Shown here: one piece after another, positions 32,239-40,977 of the stretch | Layout: each line of letters opens with the position of its first letter | How positions within the stretch are numbered: position 1 is the first letter of the stretch | NCBI RefSeq assembly: GCF_001575205.1 | Contig: NZ_LSRE01000011.1 | Span: forward strand, 1-64,000 | DNA from: Tsukamurella pseudospumae | GTDB lineage: Bacteria > Actinomycetota > Actinomycetes > Mycobacteriales > Mycobacteriaceae | Direction: 5' to 3' | Length of the DNA: 64,000 nt | The notes under the pieces: model-generated | Seen by the model: the letters and a program-made list of their open reading frames with translations, nothing else | Told to the model about the DNA's origin: nothing | Databases searched by the model: none | Made by a program: the position numbers and the translations under genes

Positions 32239-33005
32239 GGCCCCGGCTGGTCGCCGGCGTCGCGGCGCTGCTCCTACTCGCCGGATGCGATCCGGTCGTG
32301 CCCGCGGGGCCGAGCAGCAGTGCGGCACCGTCGAATCCGATGGCTACGTCGAGCACCAACCCCTACAGTCCCTTCCGCAGCCCTGCCCCCGTCGCGCCCC
32401 TCGCGGTCGCTGCGCACGGGTACACGATCACGGCGATCACCACGCCGACATCGCAGCCCGGGCGGGTGCTCACGACCCCACAGCTGGCCGGCGGCGACCC
32501 AGCGGTCACCGCGCGGTTCAACTCCGCGATGCGGACCAGCATGGCCGGCATGCCGCAGAACGATCCCGAGACGGATGCCAGCGACGGTGAACTTCCCGGC
32601 GGCGACCGCAGCGGCGTCACCCGGATCGGTGCCGGCGCCGTGGCCGGCCGGCTCGTAGTGTTCTGGTACGGGCACGGCGCGGCTCACCCGAATCATTCGA
32701 TGGGCACCGTCGTGATCGCGACGAAGACGGCGACTCCCGTCACCGTCGACGACCTGTACCGGGACCCGGCGGCGGCCCGCTCGCGTCTGCGCACCATCGT
32801 CCCACCGCTGGATTCCAGCCTCCGCCTACAGGACCGCAAGCTCGAGACCGAGACCTTCGCGAACTGGCTCCCGACGGCACAGGGACTCGAGGTGTATGTG
32901 TGGGTGGCGCACGTGATCGGCGACTACGTGCCCGTGACAGTGCCGTGGGAGCGCATCGCGGACCTGCTCAAGCCCGGCGTCGAACAGATGCTCCGCGCCG
33001 ACTGA
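32235..33005 (+). CDS. Lipoprotein with DUF3298/RsiV-like domain
   Basis: A 256-residue exported protein. The signal peptide ends in a lipobox, LLAGC. After a Ser/Pro/Ala linker comes a domain with GGDPAVTARFNSAMRTSM and VTVDDLYRDPAAARSRL, matching the DUF3298/RsiV C-terminal fold, which is also found in secreted mycobacterial antigens. The GTG overlaps the previous stop. A cell-envelope binding role is likely; ligand unknown. Convergent with the LysE-type gene, with only 4 bp between them. Confidence 0.75.
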   Translation: MRPRLVAGVAALLLLAGCDPVVPAGPSSSAAPSNPMATSSTNPYSPFRSPAPVAPLAVAAHGYTITAITTPTSQPGRVLTTPQLAGGDPAVTARFNSAMRTSMAGMPQNDPETDASDGELPGGDRSGVTRIGAGAVAGRLVVFWYGHGAAHPNHSMGTVVIATKTATPVTVDDLYRDPAAARSRLRTIVPPLDSSLRLQDRKLETETFANWLPTAQGLEVYVWVAHVIGDYVPVTVPWERIADLLKPGVEQMLRAD

Positions 33006-33009
33006 CGGA

Positions 33010-33651
33010 TCAGGCGAACGCGGTCACCAGCACGACCACCCCGCACACCGCGACGATCCCGCCGCCGATCCCGGTGACCACGCGCTGGATACGCGCGGTC
33101 GAGCGCGCGCGGAGGACCGCGCCGAGCGAGATCAGCACCAGGTTCCAGCCGAACGAGGCGATGCCCACGCCGACGGCGAACGCCGCCGCGACCGGCGGCC
33201 GGTGCAGCCCCTCCCCCAGGCCGACGGCGATCGCGCCGAAGTAGACGAGCGGGAACGGGTTGACCACGGTCAGCCCGAAGAACATCGCGTACCGGGCCCA
33301 GCCCGTCGCCCCGCCGGCGGGCTCGGCACCGTCGGCCCCGGGCACCGCGGGACGAAGAGCCTTGCGCACCATGAGAACCGCGACGGCGAGCAGGAGGAGG
33401 CCGCCGACCGCGGCGGGCCACCGGCCCCACCGCTCGACGATCGGCGCGAGCGCGGTGCCCGCGGCGAGGGCGAGCACCGCGAACAACAGGTCCGCCGTGC
33501 CGACACCGGCGGCGGCCGGCACCGCGCGGCGGCGGCCCTTCGAGGCGCCCTCGTGCAGGAGCATGATGCCGATCGCGCCGAGCGGCAGGACCACGCCGAG
33601 GCCGGCGACGATCCCCGCCCCGAACGCGGCGGCGAGCGCCGACGGGGCCAC
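33010..33651 (-). CDS. LysE/RhtB-family transporter
   Basis: A 213-residue membrane protein with about six hydrophobic helices. LVVLPLGAIGIMLLHEGASK near the N-terminus matches the LysE-family start (Pro-Gly/Leu motif in helix 1). FFGLTVVNPFPLVYFGAIAV carries the conserved Asn-Pro of helix 4. Such proteins export amino acids or related metabolites. The GTG at 33651 lies 3 bp after the PLP-like gene stop, so both belong to one leftward unit. Confidence 0.8.
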   Translation of the reverse strand: MAPSALAAAFGAGIVAGLGVVLPLGAIGIMLLHEGASKGRRRAVPAAAGVGTADLLFAVLALAAGTALAPIVERWGRWPAAVGGLLLLAVAVLMVRKALRPAVPGADGAEPAGGATGWARYAMFFGLTVVNPFPLVYFGAIAVGLGEGLHRPPVAAAFAVGVGIASFGWNLVLISLGAVLRARSTARIQRVVTGIGGGIVAVCGVVVLVTAFA

Positions 33652-33654
33652 CCG

Positions 33655-34911
33655 CTAGCCCAGGGAGGCGAGCGCGCGGACCAGCTGATCCACGTCGTAC
33701 GGGGTGGAGTACGGGCCCAGCCCGACGGTCACCGCGCCCCCGTACTCGGGCACGCCCAGCCCGGCGAAGTACCGGCTGGGCACGTTCGACAGCGCGCACA
33801 CGCCGTTGTCGGCGAGGCGCTTGGCCGCCTTCGCCGCCGGGACGCCCGGCAGCGTGAAGGAGACCGTGGGCACCCGCCGCTCGGCGCGGCCGATGATGGC
33901 CACCTGCGGCGCCGAGGCCAGCGAGTTGAGCATGTAGAACAAGAGCCGCTGCTGGTACTGACGCAGGCCGAACATGGAGTGCTCCAGGCGATCCCGCCGG
34001 GCACCCACCGACGACTCGTCCAGCCCCGCGAGGTGATCGATCGACGCGATGAGGCCGGCGAGCATGGCGTACTGGTGCTCGCCGAGCTCGAACCGTTCAG
34101 GGCCCGTCGCGCCGCGGTCCGGGTTGACCGCCCGCAGGCGGTTGAAGATGGACGGATCGCGGAAGGCCATCGCCGCGACCTGCGGGCCGCCCCAGCGGTT
34201 GGCGCTGACCAGCAACACGTCGGCCCCGAGGCGCTCGATGTCGAGCAGCTCGTAGGGCGCGGCACTCGTCGCGTCGACCACGAGCAGGGCGCCCACCCGG
34301 TGCGCGGCCTTCGCCGCCGCAGCCACGTCGATGACGGTGCCGATGGTGGACGAGGCCAGCGGGACCGCGACCACCGAGGTGGCCTGGCTCACGAGCTCCT
34401 CGAACTGCCACTCCGGGACCTCACCGGTCTCGATATCGGCCTCGACCCACTTCACGCGGCCGCCGCCCCGGTCCGCGACACGGAGCCACGGGGCCACGTT
34501 CGCATCGTCGTCGAGGCGGCACAGCACGATCTCCGCGCCGAGCCCGAGCCGGGCGCTCAGCGATTCCGCCAACGAGGCGAGCAACTGCTCCCGGGAGGGG
34601 CCGAGGACGACACCCTCGGGCTTGCCGTTGACGAGATCGGCCACCGCGGTGCGGGCCGCCTGGACGATCCCCCGAGTGTGGGCGGCCCCGGCGTACACAC
34701 CGTGCGGGTTGCTCACGAACCCGCGAAAGGCGTTGGCCACCGCCGACGACACCGCGCCGGGGATCTGGGCCCCTGCCTGCGGATCGAAGTGGATCCACCC
34801 GTCTCCCAGCGCAGGGTAGAGCCCCCGGACGCGGGCAACGTCGAATGCGGATACCGCAACCGCAGTCGAAGCCCGGCCGGGTGCACCCTGGCCTTCTGAG
34901 AACGTGTTCAC
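33655..34911 (-). CDS. Class V aminotransferase/cysteine desulfurase-like protein lacking the PLP lysine (Rv3778c-type)
   Basis: A 418-residue protein with the class V aminotransferase fold. LLVVDATSAAPYELLDIERL retains the Asp that pairs with the PLP nitrogen. The segment that should hold the Schiff-base Lys reads VSANRWGGPQVAAM, with Arg239 in its place (codon 34195-34197). My memory of the mycobacterial homologue is that it also has Arg here, so this is probably a family trait. It may bind PLP non-covalently or have another role. The GTG at 34911 was chosen as start. It is divergent from bpa. Confidence 0.75.
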   Translation of the reverse strand: MNTFSEGQGAPGRASTAVAVSAFDVARVRGLYPALGDGWIHFDPQAGAQIPGAVSSAVANAFRGFVSNPHGVYAGAAHTRGIVQAARTAVADLVNGKPEGVVLGPSREQLLASLAESLSARLGLGAEIVLCRLDDDANVAPWLRVADRGGGRVKWVEADIETGEVPEWQFEELVSQATSVVAVPLASSTIGTVIDVAAAAKAAHRVGALLVVDATSAAPYELLDIERLGADVLLVSANRWGGPQVAAMAFRDPSIFNRLRAVNPDRGATGPERFELGEHQYAMLAGLIASIDHLAGLDESSVGARRDRLEHSMFGLRQYQQRLLFYMLNSLASAPQVAIIGRAERRVPTVSFTLPGVPAAKAAKRLADNGVCALSNVPSRYFAGLGVPEYGGAVTVGLGPYSTPYDVDQLVRALASLG

Positions 34912-34981
34912 TGGCACGGAGATTACACCGCCCCACCGACGACTCCGTGGCCCGCCCGCGTCGAGCTGCCAGAATGGTGCT

Positions 34982-35491
34982 ATGAGTGATCGCAACGAGG
35001 TGGAGATCATCCCTGCCGGAGCCGACGGCGGTGCGTCCGGCGCGACGGACGGTGCCGACGGCGCGGCCGAGGAACTGCACGACATGGTCGAGCAGCCGGC
35101 GAAGGTGATGCGGATCGGGACCATGATCAAGCAGCTCCTCGAGGAGGTGCGCGCCGCCCCGCTCGACGACGCCAGCCGCGCCCGGCTCAAGGACATCCAC
35201 CGCACGTCCATCAAGGAACTCGAGGACGGGCTCTCGCCCGACCTGCAGGCCGAGCTCGAGCGGCTCGCGCTGCCCTTCACCGACGAGTCGACCCCCTCGG
35301 ACGCCGAGCTGCGGATCGCGCAGGCCCAGCTCGTCGGCTGGCTGGAGGGCCTCTTCCACGGCATCCAGACCGCGCTGTTCGCGCAGCAGATGGCGGCGCG
35401 GGCGCAGCTCGAGCAGATGCGTCAGGGCGCGCTGCCGCCCGGTATGACGCCGGGACCGGAGTCGCAGACGGGCCACGGCCAGTACCTGTGA
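34982..35491 (+). CDS. bpa: Bacterial proteasome activator Bpa (PafE)
   Basis: A 169-residue Rv3780-type protein. A helical core (HDMVEQPAKVMRIGTMIKQL onward) matches the four-helix ring subunit. The C-terminus ends GQYL, the HbYX-like tail that docks into the 20S proteasome and opens its gate without ATP. The ATG at 34982 follows a 70-bp divergent promoter region. Proteasome genes are not in this window, but the presence of bpa implies them. Position between the PLP-like gene and Wzm matches the Rv3778c-Rv3783 order. Confidence 0.9.
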   Translation: MSDRNEVEIIPAGADGGASGATDGADGAAEELHDMVEQPAKVMRIGTMIKQLLEEVRAAPLDDASRARLKDIHRTSIKELEDGLSPDLQAELERLALPFTDESTPSDAELRIAQAQLVGWLEGLFHGIQTALFAQQMAARAQLEQMRQGALPPGMTPGPESQTGHGQYL

Positions 35492-35572
35492 CGGCGACGG
35501 TGCCGGGCCCGAGCGGGCGGGCACCGTCGACCTGCCGGGGTCCGCAGGCGGCGACGGGTACCCTTCAGAATC

Positions 35573-36430
35573 GTGCCCGTCGATAGCCCCGCCGCCTCCC
35601 AGTCGGCGCCCCTCGTCTCGGACTCGCGCACCTTCAAGCGCGCGATCCGGGACCTCGTCGACGGTGCCGTCGTGCACCGCGAGCTGTGGCTGGAACTGGG
35701 CTGGCAGGACATCAAGCAGCGTTACCGCCGCTCCGTGATCGGACCGTTCTGGATCACCATCGCCACCGGTGTCACCGCCGGTGCGTTGGCACTGCTCTGG
35801 TCGGTGCTGCTCAACGCGGACGTCGCGACCCTGCTGCCCCAGCTCACCGTCGGATTCATCCTCTGGAGCTTCATCCAGAACTCGATCATCGACGGCTCCG
35901 AGGTGTTCATCGCCAACGAGGGACTGATCAAACAGCTACCTGCGCCGCTCTCGGTGCACGTGTATCGATTGGTGTGGCGGCAACTGCTGTTCCTGGCCCA
36001 CAACGCGATCATCCTGGTGATCGTGCTGGCGATCTTCCCGCCGAAGCACTGGTCGTGGACCCAGCTCAGCATCATCCCGGCGATCGTGATGCTCGCGATC
36101 ACCGCGGTGTGGGTGGCGATGTTCTTCGGCATTCTGGCGACCCGGTTCCGCGACATCTCGCCACTGCTCACCGCGCTCACCCAGCTGCTGTTCTACGTGA
36201 CCCCGGTGGTGTGGACGCTCGACACGGTGCCCGGCGGCAACAGCGAGCGCGCCCAGCTGGTGAAGCTGAACCCGCTCTACCACTACCTCGAGCTGGTGCG
36301 CGGGCCGCTGATCGGCAAGCCCTTCGACCCGCAGCACTGGTACGTGGTGCTGGGCTGCACCGTGATCGGCGTGGCGCTGACCCTGCTGCTGATGAAGCAG
36401 TTCCGTTCCCGAGTCGCGTATTGGGTGTGA
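35573..36430 (+). CDS. ABC-2 type polysaccharide exporter permease (Wzm/RfbD-like)
   Basis: A 285-residue membrane protein with six helices. The LGWQDIKQRYRRSVIGPFWI motif before helix 1 and FYVTPVVWTLDTVP in the fifth region are typical of Wzm permeases. With the following ATPase it forms an exporter for the lipid-linked galactan of the arabinogalactan (Rv3783/Rv3781 system). The GTG at 35573 was used as start. It is one base from the ATPase gene, so the two are co-expressed. Confidence 0.9.
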   Translation: MPVDSPAASQSAPLVSDSRTFKRAIRDLVDGAVVHRELWLELGWQDIKQRYRRSVIGPFWITIATGVTAGALALLWSVLLNADVATLLPQLTVGFILWSFIQNSIIDGSEVFIANEGLIKQLPAPLSVHVYRLVWRQLLFLAHNAIILVIVLAIFPPKHWSWTQLSIIPAIVMLAITAVWVAMFFGILATRFRDISPLLTALTQLLFYVTPVVWTLDTVPGGNSERAQLVKLNPLYHYLELVRGPLIGKPFDPQHWYVVLGCTVIGVALTLLLMKQFRSRVAYWV

Positions 36431-36431
36431 G

Positions 36432-37226
36432 ATGACCGTTTCGATCCGGACGCAGGGCGCCTGCGTCGACTTCCCGGTGTTCGATGCGAAGTCGCGCTCG
36501 CTCAAGCGCGCGGTCATGGGCTCCGCCGGCGGCAAGGTGATGGCCGACGACAAGGTGGTCGTCGTCGAGGCCCTGCGCGACATCACGATGAGCCTCGATG
36601 AGGGCGACCGGGTCGGCCTCGTCGGCCACAACGGGGCCGGCAAGTCGACGTTGCTGCGCCTGCTGTCCGGCATCTACGAGCCGACCCGCGGCACCGCGGT
36701 GGTCAAGGGCCGCGTCGCGCCGGTGTTCGACCTGGGCGTGGGCATGGACCCGGAGATCTCCGGGATGGAGAACATCATCATCCGCGGCCTGTTCCTCGGG
36801 CAGACCCGCAAGTCGATGATGCGCAAGGCCGACGAGATCGCCGAGTTCACAGAGCTCGGCGACTACCTCTCCATGCCGCTGCGCACCTACTCGACGGGCA
36901 TGCGCGTGCGGATCGCGCTGGGCGTGGTCACCTCGATCGATCCCGAGATCCTGCTGCTCGACGAGGGCATCGGTGCCGTCGACGCCGAGTTCATGCGTAA
37001 GGCCCGCAAGCGCCTGCAGGCGCTCGTCGAGCGGTCGGGCATCCTCGTCTTCGCGTCGCACTCCAACGAGTTCCTGGCGCAGCTGTGCGACCGCGCCATG
37101 TGGATCGACCACGGCCAGATCCGCCAGGAGGGCGGCATCGAGGAGGTCGTGACCGCCTACGAGGGCCCCGACGCCGGCGCCCAGGTGCGCAAGGTGCTCG
37201 ACATGGTCGAGGCCGAGGATGACTGA
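36432..37226 (+). CDS. ABC transporter ATP-binding protein (Wzt/RfbE-like)
   Basis: A 264-residue ATPase. Walker A is GHNGAGKSTLL, the signature is YSTGMRVRIALG and Walker B is ILLLDEGIGAVD. The protein is short, without the C-terminal carbohydrate-binding domain of O-antigen Wzt proteins, as in the mycobacterial RfbE. It powers the permease encoded just upstream. Its last 8 bases overlap glfT1. Gene order here is permease, ATPase, glfT1, whereas M. tuberculosis has ATPase, glfT1, permease. Confidence 0.9.
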   Translation: MTVSIRTQGACVDFPVFDAKSRSLKRAVMGSAGGKVMADDKVVVVEALRDITMSLDEGDRVGLVGHNGAGKSTLLRLLSGIYEPTRGTAVVKGRVAPVFDLGVGMDPEISGMENIIIRGLFLGQTRKSMMRKADEIAEFTELGDYLSMPLRTYSTGMRVRIALGVVTSIDPEILLLDEGIGAVDAEFMRKARKRLQALVERSGILVFASHSNEFLAQLCDRAMWIDHGQIRQEGGIEEVVTAYEGPDAGAQVRKVLDMVEAEDD

Positions 37227-38208
37227 CGGGCGGCCCGACGGTGGTCGCACGCCCGGTCCGGCCGCCGGATCGACATCGGCATCGGCATCGGCATCGGCGG
37301 GACCCGACCGGGAGACGGTCATCGCGGTGGTCGTCACGCATAACCGCGCGGAACTGCTGGCGAAGTCCCTCGAGGTGCTCAGCTCCCAGGAACGGCCCAT
37401 CGATCACCTGATCGTCGTGGACAACGCGGCGCAGGAGCAGGTGCGCGCGCTGGTCGAGGCACAGCCTGTCGCGACCACGTACCTCCCCTCGCATTTCAAC
37501 CTCGGCGGCGCCGGCGGCTTCGCGCTCGGCATGCTGCACGCGCTGGCGATGGGTGCGGACTGGATCTGGCTCGCCGACGACGACGGCCGCCCGGAGGGCC
37601 CGCAGGTTCTCGCGACGCTGCTCGAGGCCGCCGAGCGGCACGGCCTGGCGGAGGTCTCCCCCGTGGTCGCCACCATCGACGACCCGGAGACGCTGGCCTT
37701 CCCCCTGCGGCGCGGCCTGGTCTGGCGACGCAAGCGGTCGGAGCTGATCGACCCGGGCGCACCGTCGGACGACGTGCTGATGGGGATCGCGTCCCTGTTC
37801 AACGGCGCGCTGTTCCGGAAGGACACCGTCGCGGCGGTGGGCGTGCCGGACCTGCGGCTGTTCATCCGCGGCGACGAGGTCGAGATCCATCGGCGGCTGG
37901 TGCGTTCGGGGCTCCCCTTCGGCACCTGCCTGACCACCGCCTACCTGCACCCGAACGGCGCGGACGAGTTCCGGCCGATTCTGGGCGGGCGCATGCACAC
38001 CCAGTACCCGGACAACGAGACCAAGCGCTTCTTCACCTACCGCAACCGCGGCTACCTGCAGTCGCAGCCGGGCATGCGCAAGTTGATCCCGCAGGAGTGG
38101 GCGCGGTTCGGCTGGTTCTTCCTGGTGCAGCGGCGCGATGTCGCGGGTTTCCGGGAGTGGCTGCGGCTGCGCAAGCTGGGGCGCGACGAGCGGTTCACCC
38201 GGCCCTGA
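37219..38208 (+). CDS. glfT1: Galactofuranosyltransferase GlfT1
   Basis: A 329-residue family 2 glycosyltransferase. VIAVVVTHNRAELLAKSLEV begins the GT-A fold and WIWLADDDGRP holds the DDD-type metal site; SHFNLGGAGGFALGM is a hallmark of Glf transferases. It adds the first two galactofuranose residues to the decaprenyl-linked Rha-GlcNAc primer in the cytoplasm. The N-terminal 30 residues are low-complexity and contain an in-frame 6-bp tandem repeat (STSASASASAG). The overlap with the ATPase gene links polymer start and export. Confidence 0.9.
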   Translation: MTDGRPDGGRTPGPAAGSTSASASASAGPDRETVIAVVVTHNRAELLAKSLEVLSSQERPIDHLIVVDNAAQEQVRALVEAQPVATTYLPSHFNLGGAGGFALGMLHALAMGADWIWLADDDGRPEGPQVLATLLEAAERHGLAEVSPVVATIDDPETLAFPLRRGLVWRRKRSELIDPGAPSDDVLMGIASLFNGALFRKDTVAAVGVPDLRLFIRGDEVEIHRRLVRSGLPFGTCLTTAYLHPNGADEFRPILGGRMHTQYPDNETKRFFTYRNRGYLQSQPGMRKLIPQEWARFGWFFLVQRRDVAGFREWLRLRKLGRDERFTRP

Positions 38209-38298
38209 CCAGGTACTGAACCGGGTCTCGCACCGTCTTCCGAGCCACTATTGAAGCCCTCTCAACAAACCGGGGGCGGTGCGCCTATCATCGTCGTC

Positions 38299-39939
38299 AT
38301 GGAAACGAGCCTGGTCTCCGATCTGTTCGCACAGGGCCATGCCCTCACGCGCATGCTGCAGCGGCGGGTCGTCGATCCCGCGCGGCCCGATGTCGCGCTG
38401 CGCGCCCTCGGCTACAACCGGCAGTACGGCCCGCAGGCCGCGCTGGTCATCAAGGGCGCGGCGGAGAGCCCCGACCGCACCGCCATCGTCGACGAGCGCG
38501 GCGCGCTGACCTACGCGCAGTACGAGGCGCAGTCGAACGCGCTGGCCCGGGGCCTGCGCGCGACCGGCCTCAAGTCCGGCGACGTGATCGCCGTTCTCGC
38601 CCGCGACCACCGCGGCCTGCTGCTCATCATCAGCGCCGCGGCCCGCGCCGGCATGCGCCTGGCCATGATGAACACCGGCTTCGCCAAGCCCCAGTTCGCG
38701 GAGGTCTGCGCCCGCGAGAAGGTGCAGGCGGTGTTCCACGACAGCGAGTTCACGAGCCTGCTCGACGCGCTGCCCGAGGACATGCCTCGCTATCTGACCT
38801 GGGTCGACGAGGCCGACGCGATCCCCGAGGGCGCGCAGACGATCGATCAGCTCGCCGCCGGACGCGACGCCAAGCGCGTCCCGCCGCCCGAGAAGCAGGG
38901 CGGCTTCATCATCCTCACGTCCGGCACCACCGGCCTGCCCAAGGGCGCGACCCGCAGCAAGGTCCCGTCCCTCGCGACGGCCATGCTGGTCGACCGGATC
39001 CCGTTCCGGCGACGCGGCACGATCGTCATCGCGTCGCCGATCTTCCACTCGACGGGCTTCGCCATGTGGTCCGCCGGGATGTCCGTCGGCTGCACGACCG
39101 TGACGATGCGCCGCTTCGACCCGGAGAACACGCTCAAGCTGATCGCCGACAACCGCGCCGACATGCTGGTCGCGGTGCCCACCATGCTCACCCGCATGCT
39201 CGGCCTGCCGGCCGAGACCATCGCGAAGTACGACACGAGCTGCCTCAAGGCTGTCGTCGTGGCCGGGTCCGCCGTCTCCCCCGAGCTGTCGGAGAAGTTC
39301 CAGGACGTCTTCGGCGACGTGCTCTACAACGTCTACGGCTCCACTGAGGTCGCGGTCGCCACCGTCGCCACGCCGCGGAACCTGCGCGCGGCGCCCGGCA
39401 CCGTCGGCAAGCCCCCGGTGCTGACGACGGTGCGCCTCTACGACGAGAACGACCGGCTGGTCGAGGGCATCGGCAAGCGCGGCCGCGTGTTCGTCCGCGC
39501 CGGCGCGCCCTTCGAGGGCTACAGCGACGGCCGCACCAAGCAGATCATCGACGGCCACCTGTCGTCGGGCGACATGGGGCACTGGGACGAGCACGGCCTG
39601 CTGCACATCGACGGCCGCGACGACGACATGATCGTCTCGGGCGGCGAGAACGTCTACCCGCTCGAGGTCGAGAACCTGCTGGTCACCCGCACCGACGTGG
39701 TCGAGGCCGCGGTGATCGGCGTACCCGACCCCGAGTTCGGGCAGCGCCTGCGCGCCTTCGTGGTGATCGAGGGCGGTGCGCCGGCCGACGACGCCGTCGA
39801 GGAACTCACCAAGGAGCTCAAGGACTTCGTCCGCGCGAACCTGGCGCGCTTCAAGGTCCCGCGCGACGTGGTCTACCTCGATCGCCTCCCGCGCAACCCC
39901 ACCGGCAAGATGGTCAAGCGCGAGCTGCCCAAGGACTGA
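38299..39939 (+). CDS. Acyl-CoA synthetase (FadD-like)
   Basis: A 546-residue ANL-superfamily ligase. The P-loop ILTSGTTGLPKGATRSK, the A5 motif NVYGSTEV, SSGDMGHWDEHG and the C-terminal catalytic Lys in PRNPTGKMVKREL are present. It activates a fatty or aryl carboxylic acid as an acyl-CoA through an acyl-AMP. The ATG at 38299 (METSLVSDLF) was chosen; the frame is open further but has no ribosome site. It is 90 bp after glfT1 and is followed by a perfect 44-bp palindrome. Confidence 0.9.
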   Translation: METSLVSDLFAQGHALTRMLQRRVVDPARPDVALRALGYNRQYGPQAALVIKGAAESPDRTAIVDERGALTYAQYEAQSNALARGLRATGLKSGDVIAVLARDHRGLLLIISAAARAGMRLAMMNTGFAKPQFAEVCAREKVQAVFHDSEFTSLLDALPEDMPRYLTWVDEADAIPEGAQTIDQLAAGRDAKRVPPPEKQGGFIILTSGTTGLPKGATRSKVPSLATAMLVDRIPFRRRGTIVIASPIFHSTGFAMWSAGMSVGCTTVTMRRFDPENTLKLIADNRADMLVAVPTMLTRMLGLPAETIAKYDTSCLKAVVVAGSAVSPELSEKFQDVFGDVLYNVYGSTEVAVATVATPRNLRAAPGTVGKPPVLTTVRLYDENDRLVEGIGKRGRVFVRAGAPFEGYSDGRTKQIIDGHLSSGDMGHWDEHGLLHIDGRDDDMIVSGGENVYPLEVENLLVTRTDVVEAAVIGVPDPEFGQRLRAFVVIEGGAPADDAVEELTKELKDFVRANLARFKVPRDVVYLDRLPRNPTGKMVKRELPKD

Positions 39940-39943
39940 AAAC

Positions 39944-39987
39944 GTGTGGTCATTCGTACTCATGATCATGAGTACGAATGACCACAC
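39944..39987. repeat. Perfect 44-bp palindrome, copy 1
   Basis: Arms of 22 bp meet at TGATCA with no loop; the left arm begins GTGTGGTCATTCGTACTC. It starts 5 bp after the acyl-CoA synthetase stop. An imperfect relative lies at 40913. It may terminate transcription or be a dispersed repeat. Confidence 0.85.
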
Positions 39988-40032
39988 ACCTGTGCGAGGG
40001 AACCGCACGCCGGGCTGGTGCGTCCAATTGAC

Positions 40033-40896
40033 ATGTGGAGGGATGCGGCACTGCTGTTCGCGGCGCAGGACGGCGTGGCCACCCGGCGGGAGCTGCACGC
40101 CGCGGGCGTGAGCGATTCGATGATCGCGGTTCGGGTCGATCTCGACGAAGTGGTCCGGATCGCGCCCGGGCTCTTCCGTACGAAACACCACCCGTTCACC
40201 GACAGGACGGCGATCCGGGTCGCGGGCCTGCTGTCCGGCGGCGTCGCGGACCGGGAGACCGCGCTGTTCTGGCACGGGATGACCGACGAATCGCCGTCGA
40301 CGATCGGCGTGACAGTGCCGGTCGCTCGCCGACTACGCGCCACGCACGGCTACGCGATCCGGACGCGTCGCCGCGCGCTGGACCGCGCCGATGTCGTGGA
40401 CGTCGACGGGGTCGCGGTCACCTCGAAGGCGCTGAGCGTCCTTGAGATGGCCGACGCGAAGGTCATGGACCGCGCGCTGCAGCAGGGTGACGTGACGCTG
40501 GAGGAGTTGTCGGAGGCGCTGGAGCGGAACGCGCACGCGAAAGGCATCAGTGCGGCGCGAGCGATCTTCGACATCGCCTCGGGCGACACCGAGTCCGAGG
40601 CCGAGCGCATCTTCCTGGCACTCCTCCACCTGCACGGAATCACCGGCTGGACCATGCAGCTCACCTTCCGCGGATGGAGGGTCGACATCGCCTTCCCGGA
40701 TATCCGGCTCGCGGTCGAGATCAACGGCTGGGCCTTCCACCGGTCCCGGGCGCGGTGGCAGAGCGATCAGGACAAGGCGAACGCACTCACCGTCGCGGGG
40801 TGGTCGGTGCTGAACTTCTCCTGGCACCACCTCACTGACGACCCCGAGGGCGTCATCACCACCCTCGCCGAGGCGATCGGCGCCCGGGCCGCCTGA
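40033..40896 (+). CDS. AbiEi-like N-terminal + DUF559 (Vsr-like endonuclease) protein
   Basis: A 287-residue protein. The N-terminal part (LLFAAQDGVATRRELHAAGV) is the winged-helix domain seen in AbiEi-type antitoxins and their relatives. The C-terminal part has VDIAFPDIRLAVEINGWAFH and DKANALTVAGWSVLNFSWHH, the Asp/Glu-based DUF559/Vsr nuclease core. Such proteins are common in mycobacteria and their function is unknown. The ATG at 40033 was preferred to a GTG at 40018. Both sides carry related 44-50 bp palindromes, so it may be a small cassette. Confidence 0.75.
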   Translation: MWRDAALLFAAQDGVATRRELHAAGVSDSMIAVRVDLDEVVRIAPGLFRTKHHPFTDRTAIRVAGLLSGGVADRETALFWHGMTDESPSTIGVTVPVARRLRATHGYAIRTRRRALDRADVVDVDGVAVTSKALSVLEMADAKVMDRALQQGDVTLEELSEALERNAHAKGISAARAIFDIASGDTESEAERIFLALLHLHGITGWTMQLTFRGWRVDIAFPDIRLAVEINGWAFHRSRARWQSDQDKANALTVAGWSVLNFSWHHLTDDPEGVITTLAEAIGARAA

Positions 40897-40912
40897 GGTC
40901 CGGCCGGCCGGC

Positions 40913-40962
40913 AATGTGTGGTCATCCGTTCCCATGATCGTGAGTACGAATGACCACACATT
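40913..40962. repeat. Imperfect palindrome, copy 2
   Basis: Arms of 25 bp with four mismatches around TGATC. Its right arm (TGAGTACGAATGACCACACA) is identical to that of the 39944 palindrome. It lies between two convergent genes and could act as a bidirectional terminator. Confidence 0.8.
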
Positions 40963-40977
40963 CCGACGGCGTGCGGT

